Positions 1-6,686 of a DNA stretch of 7,227 nucleotides are shown here, piece by piece. Below the pieces are notes generated by a model. It made no database searches. It saw nothing but the letters and a program-made list of their open reading frames with translations, and had not been told where the DNA came from. Every line of letters starts with the position of its first letter. Positions within the stretch are counted from its first letter, which is position 1. Source of the DNA: Gemmatimonadota bacterium (GTDB taxonomy: Bacteria > Latescibacterota > UBA2968 > UBA8231); contig JAPOZF010000577.1 in NCBI GenBank assembly GCA_026706165.1, positions 1 to 7,227 on the forward strand. Direction: 5' to 3'. The position numbers and the translations under genes were made by a program.

Positions 1-2
1 GG

Positions 3-512
3 GTTGTATCCGGCCCTCTGTATGGTGAGATCGTCGACGCTGGCCGTTTCGTGGTCAGGAATATGAAAACCGCTGCATTCAAGACCATGGGAAGAACGAA
101 CCGTCCGCAATACGACATGGCTGCGGTTTTCGAGGCTGTTGCCAATGCGGTAGCGCATCGGGACTACTCGGTTCATGGATCCAAAATCCGGCTGCAACTG
201 TTCGAAGATCGCCTGGAGCTTTACTCCCCCGGGGCCATCGCCAACTCCATGGCAATAGACAGCCTGCGCTACCGTCAATCCGCTCGCAACGAAGCCGTCT
301 GCAGTCTGCTGGCCAAGTGCCCTGCGCCAGATGAATCTTGGCTCGTCACCCATCGCACGAACATCATGGAGAGGCGAGGTGAGGGCGTGCCTATCATCCT
401 GGACAACAGCACGCTTTTGTCCGGAAGGGAGCCGGAATACCGGCTTTTCGACAATGAGGAGCTTTTGCTCACCATCTACGCGGCGGCTCCGGAAACCGAC
501 GATGCGCTATAG
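3..512 (+). CDS. RecG-C-like / Schlafen-type ATP-binding protein, 3' end (partial at left edge)
   Basis: The frame is open from the first bases of the window, so this is the C-terminal part (about 169 residues) of a longer protein; the in-frame GTG at 51 is not its true start. The visible part matches the GHKL-ATPase-like domain found after an AlbA_2 (Schlafen-like) DNA-binding domain in proteins often named 'ATP-dependent DNA helicase RecG C-terminal' or 'putative transcriptional regulator'. The N-box is clear at 132-164 (E-A-V-A-N-A-V-A-H-R-D-Y). It is followed by the DRLELYSPG strand at about 210-236 and the glycine-rich RRGEGVP at 372-392. Despite the name, such proteins are not helicases; they probably bind ATP and DNA and may act as regulators. 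It ends soon after the GHKL domain, with no room for the C-terminal winged helix some relatives carry. It lies in the same direction as pglZ-brxL, and such genes are known as accessory genes in BREX loci, so a role in regulating the defence operon is plausible but inferred. The family call is firm; the function is not. Confidence 0.82.
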   Translation, partial: VVSGPLYGEIVDAGRFVVRNMKTAAFKTMGRTNRPQYDMAAVFEAVANAVAHRDYSVHGSKIRLQLFEDRLELYSPGAIANSMAIDSLRYRQSARNEAVCSLLAKCPAPDESWLVTHRTNIMERRGEGVPIILDNSTLLSGREPEYRLFDNEELLLTIYAAAPETDDAL

Positions 513-570
513 GTGGCTTCTGGAGATTCGAACACCCAGACCATCACCGCAGTGCCGCAAGCCTGTGAAT

Positions 571-576
571 GAGGAG
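571..576 (+). promoter_or_regulatory. Ribosome binding site that decides the KTSC gene start
   Basis: GAGGAG lies four bases upstream of GTG at 581. The alternative ATG at 569-571 overlaps this site and has no Shine-Dalgarno sequence of its own, so GTG 581 is the better start. Confidence 0.5.
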
Positions 577-580
577 AACC

Positions 581-793
581 GTGGAGAAAAACCCTGTTTC
601 ATCCTCGATGGTAAGGTCGGTAGGATACGACTCACAGACGCAGACCCTTGAGGTCGAATTCCAGAGCGGTTGGGTATACCAATACTATGGTGTGTCTGAC
701 GATATGCATGACCGGATGATGGAGGCGCCGTCCAAGGGGCGATTCCTCAACATGCACATCAGGGACAGCTACCCGTATTCACGGATCGCGTGA
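581..793 (+). CDS. KTSC domain-containing small protein
   Basis: This is a 70-residue protein if it starts at GTG 581; an ATG at 569 in the same frame would add four residues but overlaps the likely ribosome binding site. The whole product is a KTSC domain: the opening V-S-S-S-M-V-R-S-V-G-Y-D, the strand ending G-W-V-Y-Q-Y-Y-G-V, the A-P-S-K-G-R-F-L-N segment and the closing H-I-R-D-S-Y-P-Y-S-R-I are all typical. The domain takes its name from a KTSC-like tetrapeptide; here that position reads V-S-S-S. KTSC proteins are small, soluble and of unproven function. They occur alone or fused to lysyl-tRNA-synthetase-like or nuclease-like proteins and are frequent in mobile and defence regions. It follows the RecG-C-like gene by 68 bases and precedes the unknown 115-residue gene by 72 bases, all in the same direction. 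The domain call is confident; any part in BREX is inference from position. Confidence 0.85.
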   Translation: MEKNPVSSSMVRSVGYDSQTQTLEVEFQSGWVYQYYGVSDDMHDRMMEAPSKGRFLNMHIRDSYPYSRIA

Positions 794-865
794 TCGCCAT
801 GCGTTCTGCGGGAAGTCTGCGCATCCCTCACCTGACGTGAACTCCCTTGTCGAGGTCAAGAACCG

Positions 866-1213
866 ATGAGCACCTGCTTTCATGACCTGAAGGACCCCTG
901 GAGCAACCTTGTGGTGGAAGAGGGCCCGGAGCACTGCCGCATGACTCTGTGGGACAACCAGGGTTCCCAAGCCGGCTCTTTGACCGTTCGGGCCGAGGAC
1001 GGCCATGAAGCGATCCGGCAATTCTTTCGCGACGACCCCGTGTGCCAGACCTGGTTCGACGCCCGAGGCAAGGTGCTGCGCAAATACCGGGATGCCCGCA
1101 CTGCTACCCTGCTCAGTGAGTACGGCGGCGTCGTGACAGGGGAGGAACTCAGAAAGGAATGCTACCGCCGACATGATGTTGAGCCGGAGCCTACGCCAGA
1201 TGATCTGGTATGA
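866..1213 (+). CDS. Hypothetical protein (115 aa), unrecognised
   Basis: I do not recognise a family. The product is a soluble, strongly charged protein of 115 residues with no signal peptide or membrane segment. The N-terminal half reads like a short beta-rich segment (N-L-V-V-E-E-G, C-R-M-T-L-W-D-N-Q-G, G-S-L-T-V-R). A helical part follows (H-E-A-I-R-Q-F-F-R-D-D), then a basic stretch R-G-K-V-L-R-K-Y-R-D, and an acidic, proline-rich tail (E-P-E-P-T-P-D-D). The ATG at 866 has GAGG at 852-855 ten bases upstream, a weak but usable ribosome binding site. A reverse-strand open frame of 131 codons covers most of it (779-1174). The plus reading is preferred because it fits the direction of all neighbours. 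It sits directly ahead of pglZ, with its TGA 84 bases before the pglZ start and in the same frame. Its place inside the BREX operon suggests accessory cargo, but no function can be assigned. Confidence 0.6.
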   Translation: MSTCFHDLKDPWSNLVVEEGPEHCRMTLWDNQGSQAGSLTVRAEDGHEAIRQFFRDDPVCQTWFDARGKVLRKYRDARTATLLSEYGGVVTGEELRKECYRRHDVEPEPTPDDLV

Positions 1214-1280
1214 AGACAGAGCGTATCTCAGATCATTCCTCCGTCGCGCTTTGCCTCACACAGTAGGAACGCTTGGCTGG

Positions 1281-1288
1281 AAGGCGAG
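1281..1288 (+). promoter_or_regulatory. Weak ribosome binding site for pglZ
   Basis: AAGGCGAG ends nine bases before the TTG start at 1298. It is an imperfect Shine-Dalgarno match and, together with the rare TTG start, suggests modest translation of pglZ. No better start lies in frame between the upstream TGA (1211-1213) and 1298. Confidence 0.35.
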
Positions 1289-1297
1289 CTTCGAATC

Positions 1298-3622
1298 TTG
1301 ATCCCATCCACCGCCACCGTAGTCGAGGTACTCAAGGCCTCCCTCGAAGCCGCTGCCGGTCACAACCCCAACGACGCGGTGCCGCCGGCCGCCATCCTGT
1401 GGACCGACCCCGACGCCCGCTGGCAGTCGCTCATCCCGCACCTGCTCCCCCTGATGCCGCACCTGCTTGTCTTTGGCGAGTACGATCCTGAGAACCGAAG
1501 CGGACCCTCGATCTGGTTGCGTTGCGTCATCGAGGGAGTTCTGGGGCCTCCCGAGATCCCAGACGAGTCGACGCCAGTCCTCTACCTGCCCGGTGTGGGC
1601 CGAGGGGAACTGGGCGCCGCGGAGACGTGCCCGCATCACCTGAAACCCCTGGTCGAGCTCCAGTACCGGGGCGTCTGCTGGAAACAGAAGAACGGCAGGG
1701 ACTGGACCGTGGAAGCCTTCCTCGCATCCCCGGACGGCGGCCTTGGACTGGACCTCGCCAAGGACGCGGTCACTCGTGATGCCATGCACCGCGCTCTCCC
1801 CGAACTGGCTGCCACCCCGGTACAGGCGCTACAAAGCCGGCGCCTCGAAGCGGAGGATTTCGACCGGCTCTTCTCCAACGATCCAGTCAGGGATCTGCTG
1901 AACTGGATGAGCGACCCCGAAAATGTGAAGGCCCGCTGGACTGGTGGGAGGTGGAATGCCTTCCGGTCGCGCTGCCGGGCGGATTTCGCCTTCGACCCGG
2001 AGCAGGACGGCGAGCTGGCCGCGGCGGAGTTGCTCGGCAAGCGGGAAGGGGCCTGGGAACCGGTGTGGAACCGTTTTGCCGAGTCCCCGGCGCCGTACGC
2101 GGGTGTGCCCGGGCTGCTGCGCAAGGCCGGGCCGGACGACCTGTTCGCCCGGGGTTCTTCCTGGCCCCAGCACAACGAGGCGGACGAAAACGCCCTGCGG
2201 GAGGCTTTTCAGAAACTCGAAGGTCCCCCAGCCGCCGCCGGAAAAAAGATCATCGAGCTCGAGAAGAAACACGGTGAGCGACGCGGTTGGGTCTGGGCGA
2301 AACTCGGCCAGGCGCCTCTTGCGGACGCCCTCGGGCACTTGGCTGTTCTGGCTTCAGGGGCTTCGAACGAGTTGGGCGGGGCCTCCATTGCGCAGATGAC
2401 AGAGCGGTACGCCGGGGAGGGCTGGAAGGTGGACGACGCCGCCCTCCGCAGCATGGCCGCGGTGAAGTCGGCCGCGGACACCCAAGCCGTAAGCCAGGCA
2501 CTGGACGCGGTCTACCGGCCATGGCTGGAGTCCGCAGCCCGGCATCTGCAGGAACTGGATCGGCCAGTTGTGGTACGGGACCGGCAGGAATCATATGGTG
2601 CGCCGATCGAACCCGGGACGGTGATTCTCTTCGCTGACGGTCTGCGTTTCGACGTGTCCCAGCGCCTCGTTGAGCTACTTCGAACAGGAGGCCGTTCCGT
2701 TACCGCGTCACCGCAATGGGCCGCCCACCCTACTGTCACGGCGACCTCGAAGCCGGCGGTCTCTCCGGTGATCAATCGCATCAAGGGTCTTTCCCTGGGG
2801 GAGGGATTCCAGCCGGTAACCGCGGATGCAGAACGCCCCTTGACCTCCGATCGGTTTCGCGGGCTCCTCAAAGCTGCCGGATACCAGTGCCTCGGGACGA
2901 ATGAGGCGGGAGATCCTTCGGGCCGGGCTTGGACCGAGCATGGAGAGTTGGACAGGCTGGGCCATTTGCTGAAAGCGGGGCTGGCCCCCCGAATCGACGA
3001 CCAGATCGAACGGCTGTCCGAACGGATAACCATGCTCTTGGAGGAAGGGTGGCAGGAGGTCCGCGTGGTTACCGATCACGGTTGGCTGTGGCTTCCGGGC
3101 GGCTTGCCGAAGGTCGACCTCCCCAGGTACCTGACCATCAGCCGGTGGGCGCGCTGCGCGGCCATGGAGGGCGGCTCCACTGCCGAAATGCCGGTTGTTG
3201 GCTGGGATTGGAATCCCCAGGAACGTATCGCAGTAGGGCCAGGAATCGCCTGCTTCGAAGCGGGCAACCAATACGCCCACGGAGGCTTGAGTCTCCAGGA
3301 AAGCCTGGTGCCCGTTATTCGGGTCACCTCCGGGGAAGGCTCCGGAAAGGCTGAGATTCGCATCACCGACCTCACCTGGGTCGGCTTCCGGTGCCGGGTG
3401 CGGGTCGAGCCCGTCCTTCCAGGACTGTCGGTCGACTTGAGAACCCGCCTAGGAGACGCGAATTCCAGCGTCAGCACGGCGCGTCCCGTGGACGACGATG
3501 GCGCCGCTAGCCTGTTGGTCGGCGACGATAGCCTGGAGGGAACAACCGCGGCGATTGTCGTCCTCGATTCCGGCGGTCAAGTCATTGCCCAGCAATCGAC
3601 GATTATCGGAGGTGAAGAGTGA
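1298..3622 (+). CDS. pglZ: BREX system alkaline-phosphatase-like protein PglZ (type B-like)
   Basis: PglZ is a core BREX component with an alkaline-phosphatase-like fold that works with the PglX methyltransferase and BrxB/BrxC. Its chemical role is not settled. The 774-residue product shows every expected motif: the metal-site strand F-A-D-G-L-R-F-D (residues 445-451, D447), the nucleophile region H-P-T-V-T-A-T-S-K-P (477-486, candidate threonine T479 or T481), V-T-D-H-G-W (591-596, D593/H594) and A-H-G-G-L-S-L-Q-E (660-668, H661). The N-terminal part, with N-D-A-V-P-P-A-A-I-L-W-T-D near residues 25-40, Y-L-P-G-V-G-R, and Q-Y-R-G-V-C-W-K-Q-K-N-G-R-D-W-T, is the form I associate with BREX-1 PglZ 'type B'. 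The start is TTG at 1298; it gives the N-terminus normal for the family, and no ATG or GTG is available upstream in frame. The gene is intact and overlaps brxL by four bases (GTGA), so the two are translationally coupled. The subtype is less sure than the family. Confidence 0.95.
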   Translation: MIPSTATVVEVLKASLEAAAGHNPNDAVPPAAILWTDPDARWQSLIPHLLPLMPHLLVFGEYDPENRSGPSIWLRCVIEGVLGPPEIPDESTPVLYLPGVGRGELGAAETCPHHLKPLVELQYRGVCWKQKNGRDWTVEAFLASPDGGLGLDLAKDAVTRDAMHRALPELAATPVQALQSRRLEAEDFDRLFSNDPVRDLLNWMSDPENVKARWTGGRWNAFRSRCRADFAFDPEQDGELAAAELLGKREGAWEPVWNRFAESPAPYAGVPGLLRKAGPDDLFARGSSWPQHNEADENALREAFQKLEGPPAAAGKKIIELEKKHGERRGWVWAKLGQAPLADALGHLAVLASGASNELGGASIAQMTERYAGEGWKVDDAALRSMAAVKSAADTQAVSQALDAVYRPWLESAARHLQELDRPVVVRDRQESYGAPIEPGTVILFADGLRFDVSQRLVELLRTGGRSVTASPQWAAHPTVTATSKPAVSPVINRIKGLSLGEGFQPVTADAERPLTSDRFRGLLKAAGYQCLGTNEAGDPSGRAWTEHGELDRLGHLLKAGLAPRIDDQIERLSERITMLLEEGWQEVRVVTDHGWLWLPGGLPKVDLPRYLTISRWARCAAMEGGSTAEMPVVGWDWNPQERIAVGPGIACFEAGNQYAHGGLSLQESLVPVIRVTSGEGSGKAEIRITDLTWVGFRCRVRVEPVLPGLSVDLRTRLGDANSSVSTARPVDDDGAASLLVGDDSLEGTTAAIVVLDSGGQVIAQQSTIIGGEE
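3608..3612 (+). promoter_or_regulatory. Ribosome binding site for brxL
   Basis: GGAGG lies inside the end of pglZ, six bases before the GTG start at 3619. It is a strong Shine-Dalgarno sequence and supports GTG 3619 as the brxL start. Confidence 0.75.
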
Positions 3623-5481
3623 GACTGGAGCTGGACGAACTCGACCAGAGGGCGGCGAACGCCTTCGACGGCTACCTGGTTCGCAAGGATCTGGTGCGCA
3701 AGTACAGCCGTCAGTACCCGGTTCCCACCTACGTCGTCGAGTTCCTGCTCGGGCGCTACTGCGCTACCACTGACGAGCGGGAAATCGAGGAAGGACTCGA
3801 AATCGTGGAGCGGCAACTGGCCGACCGCACGGTACGGAGCGGGGAAGAAGAGTTGTTTAAGGCCCGTGCGCGCGACCTCGGTTCCATCAAGCTGATCGAC
3901 ATCGTCAAGGCGAGGCTTGACGCAAAGACCGATTCGCTGATTGCCGAGCTTCCCAGCCTCACGCTCAAGGATGTCCGTATCGAAGACAGTCTGGTCAAGC
4001 AGCACGAGCGCATGCTGACCGACGGTTTCTACGCCGAGGTGACGCTGAGCTACGATGCCTCCATCGCCCAGGAGAAGAACGGGCGACCCTTTGCGGTAGA
4101 TGGTCTCCGGGCAATTCAGCTCTCCAAAGCCGACACGCTGGATACCCTCCGGCAGGGCCGCAGCCAGTTCACCAGCGAGGAGTGGAAGCGAATCCTGCTG
4201 CGCAGCATCGGTCTGGAGCCCGACGCGCTCTCCGAAAGGGCCCAGATGGTGGCGCTGATTCGAATGACCCCGTTCGTCGAGCGCAACTTGAACATGGTGG
4301 AGCTGGGGCCGCGCGGGACCGGCAAGAGCCACCTGTTCCAGCAGATTTCCCCCTACGCCCACTTGATCTCAGGCGGCAAGGCGACGGTTGCCAAGATGTT
4401 CGTCAACAACGCCACCGGGCAGCGCGGCCTCGTCTGTCAATACGACGTGGTCTGTTTCGACGAGATCGCCAGCGTCTCCTTCGATCAGAAGGACGGGGTC
4501 AACATTCTCAAGGGGTACATGGAATCAGGGGAGTTCTCGCGCGGCAAGGAGAGCATCCGGGCAGATGGCGGCGTAGTCATGGTCGGCAACCTCGACGTGG
4601 AAGTCGAGCACCAGCAACGGATCGGCCACCTGTTCAGTCCCCTGTCCGCGGACATGCGCGACGATACGGCCTTCATGGACCGTATCCACGCCTACGTGCC
4701 CGGATGGGACTTCCCCAAGCTCAACCCGAACGAGCACTTCACCAGCCACTTCGGCCTTGTCAGCGATTTCCTCTCGGAGTGTTGGAGTCGGTTGCGCACC
4801 GGCAGCCGCGTTCAGCAGTTGCAGGGAAGGGTTAACTATGGCGGCGCGCTCAGCGGACGGGACATCACCGCGGTCAACAAGACCGTTAGCGGCCTGCTCA
4901 AGCTGCTGTACCCTGATCCTGATTCGCCGGTACCGGACGATGAGTTGGAGCCGCTTGTGCGATTGGCAATGGAAACCCGCCGCCGGGTCAAGGAGCAGCA
5001 GAAGCGGGTGTTCAAGAGCGAGTTCCGCAACACCCAGTTCAGTTATGCGATGGGTGAAGACGGTATAGAGAAGTTCGTCGCGACCCCGGAACTGCGCAGC
5101 GACGACGCCATCGATCCGGACCCGTTGCCTCCGGGCCAGGTTTGGGGAATCGGTCCGGGCGGGCCGGAGACGGGTCCCTCCCTTTATCGAATCGAAGTCA
5201 CGGCGGGACCGGGAAGCGGGGTAAGGATTCTGAACTCGCCGGTGCCGCAACCGTTTCGCGAAAGCACCAGGTACGCAGAGCAGAACCTGTACACCCGGGG
5301 GAGGGAGCTGGTTGGAGACCGCGACCCCCGAAGCCATGAATTCTCCGTGCAGCTCCGCGCCTTGGACACCGACCGTTCAGGCGCGTCTCTGGGACTGCCG
5401 GCACTTCTGGCGCTTTGTGGCGCGTTGCTGGAAAAGAGACAGAAGGTCGGACAGATCGTGGTGGGTCAGCTGAACCTCTGA
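3619..5481 (+). CDS. brxL: BREX Lon-like AAA+ protein BrxL, cut by an in-frame stop at codon 621
   Basis: BrxL is the Lon-like BREX protein, an AAA+ ATPase ring that binds DNA and is needed for phage restriction in studied BREX-1 systems. The start is GTG at 3619, which overlaps the pglZ stop. The N-terminal region (about residues 1-200) contains the conserved Y-P-V-P-T-Y-V-V-E-F-L-L-G-R-Y-C. The ATPase core has Walker A G-P-R-G-T-G-K-S (230-237), Walker B V-V-C-F-D-E (277-282), a sensor-1-like V-G-N-L-D (322-326) and D-R-I-H-A-Y-V-P-G-W (354-363). The Lon-like domain follows from about residue 500, with S-G-A-S-L-G (587-592), where S590 corresponds to the Lon nucleophile. TGA at 5479-5481 ends the frame after 620 residues, right after G-Q-L-N-L, in the middle of this domain. 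The normal family length is near 680, and the missing 64 codons continue in the same frame to 5673. The product as written therefore lacks the end of the Lon-like domain. Activity is doubtful unless the stop is bypassed, the tail is supplied separately, or the TGA is an error. Confidence 0.92.
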   Translation: MRLELDELDQRAANAFDGYLVRKDLVRKYSRQYPVPTYVVEFLLGRYCATTDEREIEEGLEIVERQLADRTVRSGEEELFKARARDLGSIKLIDIVKARLDAKTDSLIAELPSLTLKDVRIEDSLVKQHERMLTDGFYAEVTLSYDASIAQEKNGRPFAVDGLRAIQLSKADTLDTLRQGRSQFTSEEWKRILLRSIGLEPDALSERAQMVALIRMTPFVERNLNMVELGPRGTGKSHLFQQISPYAHLISGGKATVAKMFVNNATGQRGLVCQYDVVCFDEIASVSFDQKDGVNILKGYMESGEFSRGKESIRADGGVVMVGNLDVEVEHQQRIGHLFSPLSADMRDDTAFMDRIHAYVPGWDFPKLNPNEHFTSHFGLVSDFLSECWSRLRTGSRVQQLQGRVNYGGALSGRDITAVNKTVSGLLKLLYPDPDSPVPDDELEPLVRLAMETRRRVKEQQKRVFKSEFRNTQFSYAMGEDGIEKFVATPELRSDDAIDPDPLPPGQVWGIGPGGPETGPSLYRIEVTAGPGSGVRILNSPVPQPFRESTRYAEQNLYTRGRELVGDRDPRSHEFSVQLRALDTDRSGASLGLPALLALCGALLEKRQKVGQIVVGQLNL

Positions 5482-5673
5482 GGTTCTGAGGAGCAAATGC
5501 CAAATGCCGTCGGCATCGTGGAAACCGCGGTCGAAAAAGAGGCCGAAACCGTGCTGATCCCTGTCTCCGCTCGCAAGCAATTGTTCGATCTCTCCGACAA
5601 CATGGCGACGCGCGTCAATGTCCAATTCTACTCCGACACCCCCGATGCCCTGCTGAAGGCATTGCTGGAGTGA
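5482..5673 (+). pseudogene. brxL: C-terminal remainder of brxL after the in-frame TGA
   Basis: This stretch continues the brxL frame without any shift. It encodes the last 64 or so residues of the Lon-like domain. The run N-A-V-G-I-V-E-T-A-V-E-K, then T-V-L-I-P-V-S-A-R-K-Q-L and V-N-V-Q-F-Y-S-D, is what I expect after L-N-L-G-G-S in intact BrxL proteins. With the upstream part and the stop codon, the total is 685 codons, which fits the normal family length. The remainder itself has no further stop or frameshift, so the damage looks recent, or the sequence is still under selection. If translation starts at ATG 5497 the piece would be a 58-residue polypeptide. By eye, the place of the Lon catalytic lysine in this segment is not a lysine (near N-A-V), a feature I believe other BrxL proteins share. 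It is called a pseudogene fragment by default; it could equally be part of a working split or read-through gene. Confidence 0.75.
5488..5493 (+). promoter_or_regulatory. Possible internal ribosome binding site for the detached BrxL tail
   Basis: GAGGAG starts seven bases after the TGA that ends brxL and lies three bases before an in-frame ATG at 5497. The spacing is short, but the GAGG core alone sits five bases away. It could allow reinitiation by ribosomes that stop at 5479. Confidence 0.3.
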
Positions 5674-5735
5674 TTCCCACACTGAGCACGGATTGATCTG
5701 CAAACAGGACGGCTCGTGAATCGCAACAGCCGGCC

Positions 5736-6668
5736 ATGAAAGGGGACCTGCGCTACTCGCTGTACGTCCTCGCCTCGGCCGCGTCCGCGGCGGCAGGACT
5801 GCTGCTCACCGAGATCGCCCTGAACTTCTACCCGGCGACCACCCTGCAGATCGCCTTCCTGGCGAACATCGTCGGCGGGATCTTCCTGCTGCTCCCCTAC
5901 CTCCGCGGCGGCTTTCCCTGGCGGGGCTGGCCCGCGTCGGACTGGCTGCGCTTCGCCGTCTCGGCGGCGGCGATCTACGCGGCCGGGTTCGTGGTGCTGT
6001 TCGCCGCCATCGCCCGCGTCGGCTCCAGCAAGGTGATCCTGCTCAGCCGCGTCGAGACTATCTTCGTCGTCGTTCTCGCCGTGATCTTCCTCGGGGAACG
6101 CTGGTCGGGCCGCCACTGGTTCGCCTCCTTTCTGGCGCTCGGCGGGGCGACCTTAATCAGCTTCGATCCCGGGGTGCTGCAGCCAACGCTCTCCTGGGGA
6201 GACGGCCTGACTCTGCTCGCCGCCTTCCTCGTGGCCGCCGGCATCGTCATCCTCAAGCCGCTGCTGATGCGGCGGGACGCCCGCTTCGTGACCGGGCTCG
6301 GGCTTCTGGCCGGCGCCTTCTGCCTGGGGCCGTTCCTCTACGCCGACAGCAGCCTCCCGGCGGGGGCTTCCCTGGTAACCGCGCCGCTGTTCCTGCTGCT
6401 GATCGCGGTCCGGGGGCTGATGCTGGGGATATCGTGGGCGACCTACAACGCCGCCATGAGGCAGATCGGCGCTTCCCGCTGCGCCGTGCTGTTCCTGTCG
6501 GTCTCGTTCCTGACCGTGGCCCTGCAGGTGTTCGTCGACGCCGCCGCTCCCGGCCTGGGGCTGCGGGTGCCCGACAGCCTGGCCACCGCGGTGGCCGGCG
6601 GCATCGTCATCTCGGTTGCGGTGGCGTTGGTGCAGCGCGACCCGGACGGAAGCGCGGAGGAGGCCTGA
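5736..6668 (+). CDS. EamA/DMT-family transporter (10 TM)
   Basis: This is a 310-residue inner-membrane protein of the drug/metabolite transporter superfamily, whose members mostly export small metabolites or amino acids; the substrate cannot be told from sequence. About ten hydrophobic segments are visible, near residues 8-28, 34-56, 71-92, 98-119, 127-143, 154-174, 185-203, 212-232, 246-268 and 280-300, forming the usual two five-helix repeats. The first repeat has the classic end S-R-V-E-T-I-F-V-V-V-L-A-V-I-F-L-G-E-R-W. The second has A-T-Y-N-A-A-M-R-Q-I-G-A-S-R but lacks the matching G-E after helix 9 and has F-V-D-A-A instead. The ATG at 5736 has no clear Shine-Dalgarno sequence. Composition is much richer in GC than the BREX genes, which suggests an ordinary host gene. 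It lies 62 bases after the end of the brxL remainder and could receive read-through transcription from the BREX operon. No link to defence is implied. Confidence 0.88.
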   Translation: MKGDLRYSLYVLASAASAAAGLLLTEIALNFYPATTLQIAFLANIVGGIFLLLPYLRGGFPWRGWPASDWLRFAVSAAAIYAAGFVVLFAAIARVGSSKVILLSRVETIFVVVLAVIFLGERWSGRHWFASFLALGGATLISFDPGVLQPTLSWGDGLTLLAAFLVAAGIVILKPLLMRRDARFVTGLGLLAGAFCLGPFLYADSSLPAGASLVTAPLFLLLIAVRGLMLGISWATYNAAMRQIGASRCAVLFLSVSFLTVALQVFVDAAAPGLGLRVPDSLATAVAGGIVISVAVALVQRDPDGSAEEA

Positions 6669-6686
6669 AACCGCGAACCGCCGCCG

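Noticed and set aside
511..540. On the minus strand this reads like a tRNA T-arm (TTCGAAT with a G-rich 5' side), suggesting a tRNA remnant at an integration site
   Set aside because: The stem pairs poorly, the acceptor end does not fit, and no D-arm or anticodon arm lies in the adjoining sequence.
779..1174. Reverse-strand open frame of 131 codons opposite the unknown 115-residue gene
   Set aside because: It opposes all neighbouring genes and shows no recognisable domain; most likely a shadow, although coding on this strand cannot be fully excluded.
1636..2338. Long reverse-strand frames opposite pglZ
   Set aside because: These are high-GC shadows of a confidently identified gene, arginine- and proline-rich without domain features.
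3577..4362. Reverse-strand open frame of 261 codons opposite brxL
   Set aside because: It lies opposite the well-supported BrxL N-terminal and ATPase region, has no recognisable domain, and is explained by high GC content.
5693..5721. Possible promoter TTGATC, 17 bases, GTGAAT ahead of the transporter gene
   Set aside because: The -10 element matches the consensus at only three of six positions; too weak to call in this sequence.
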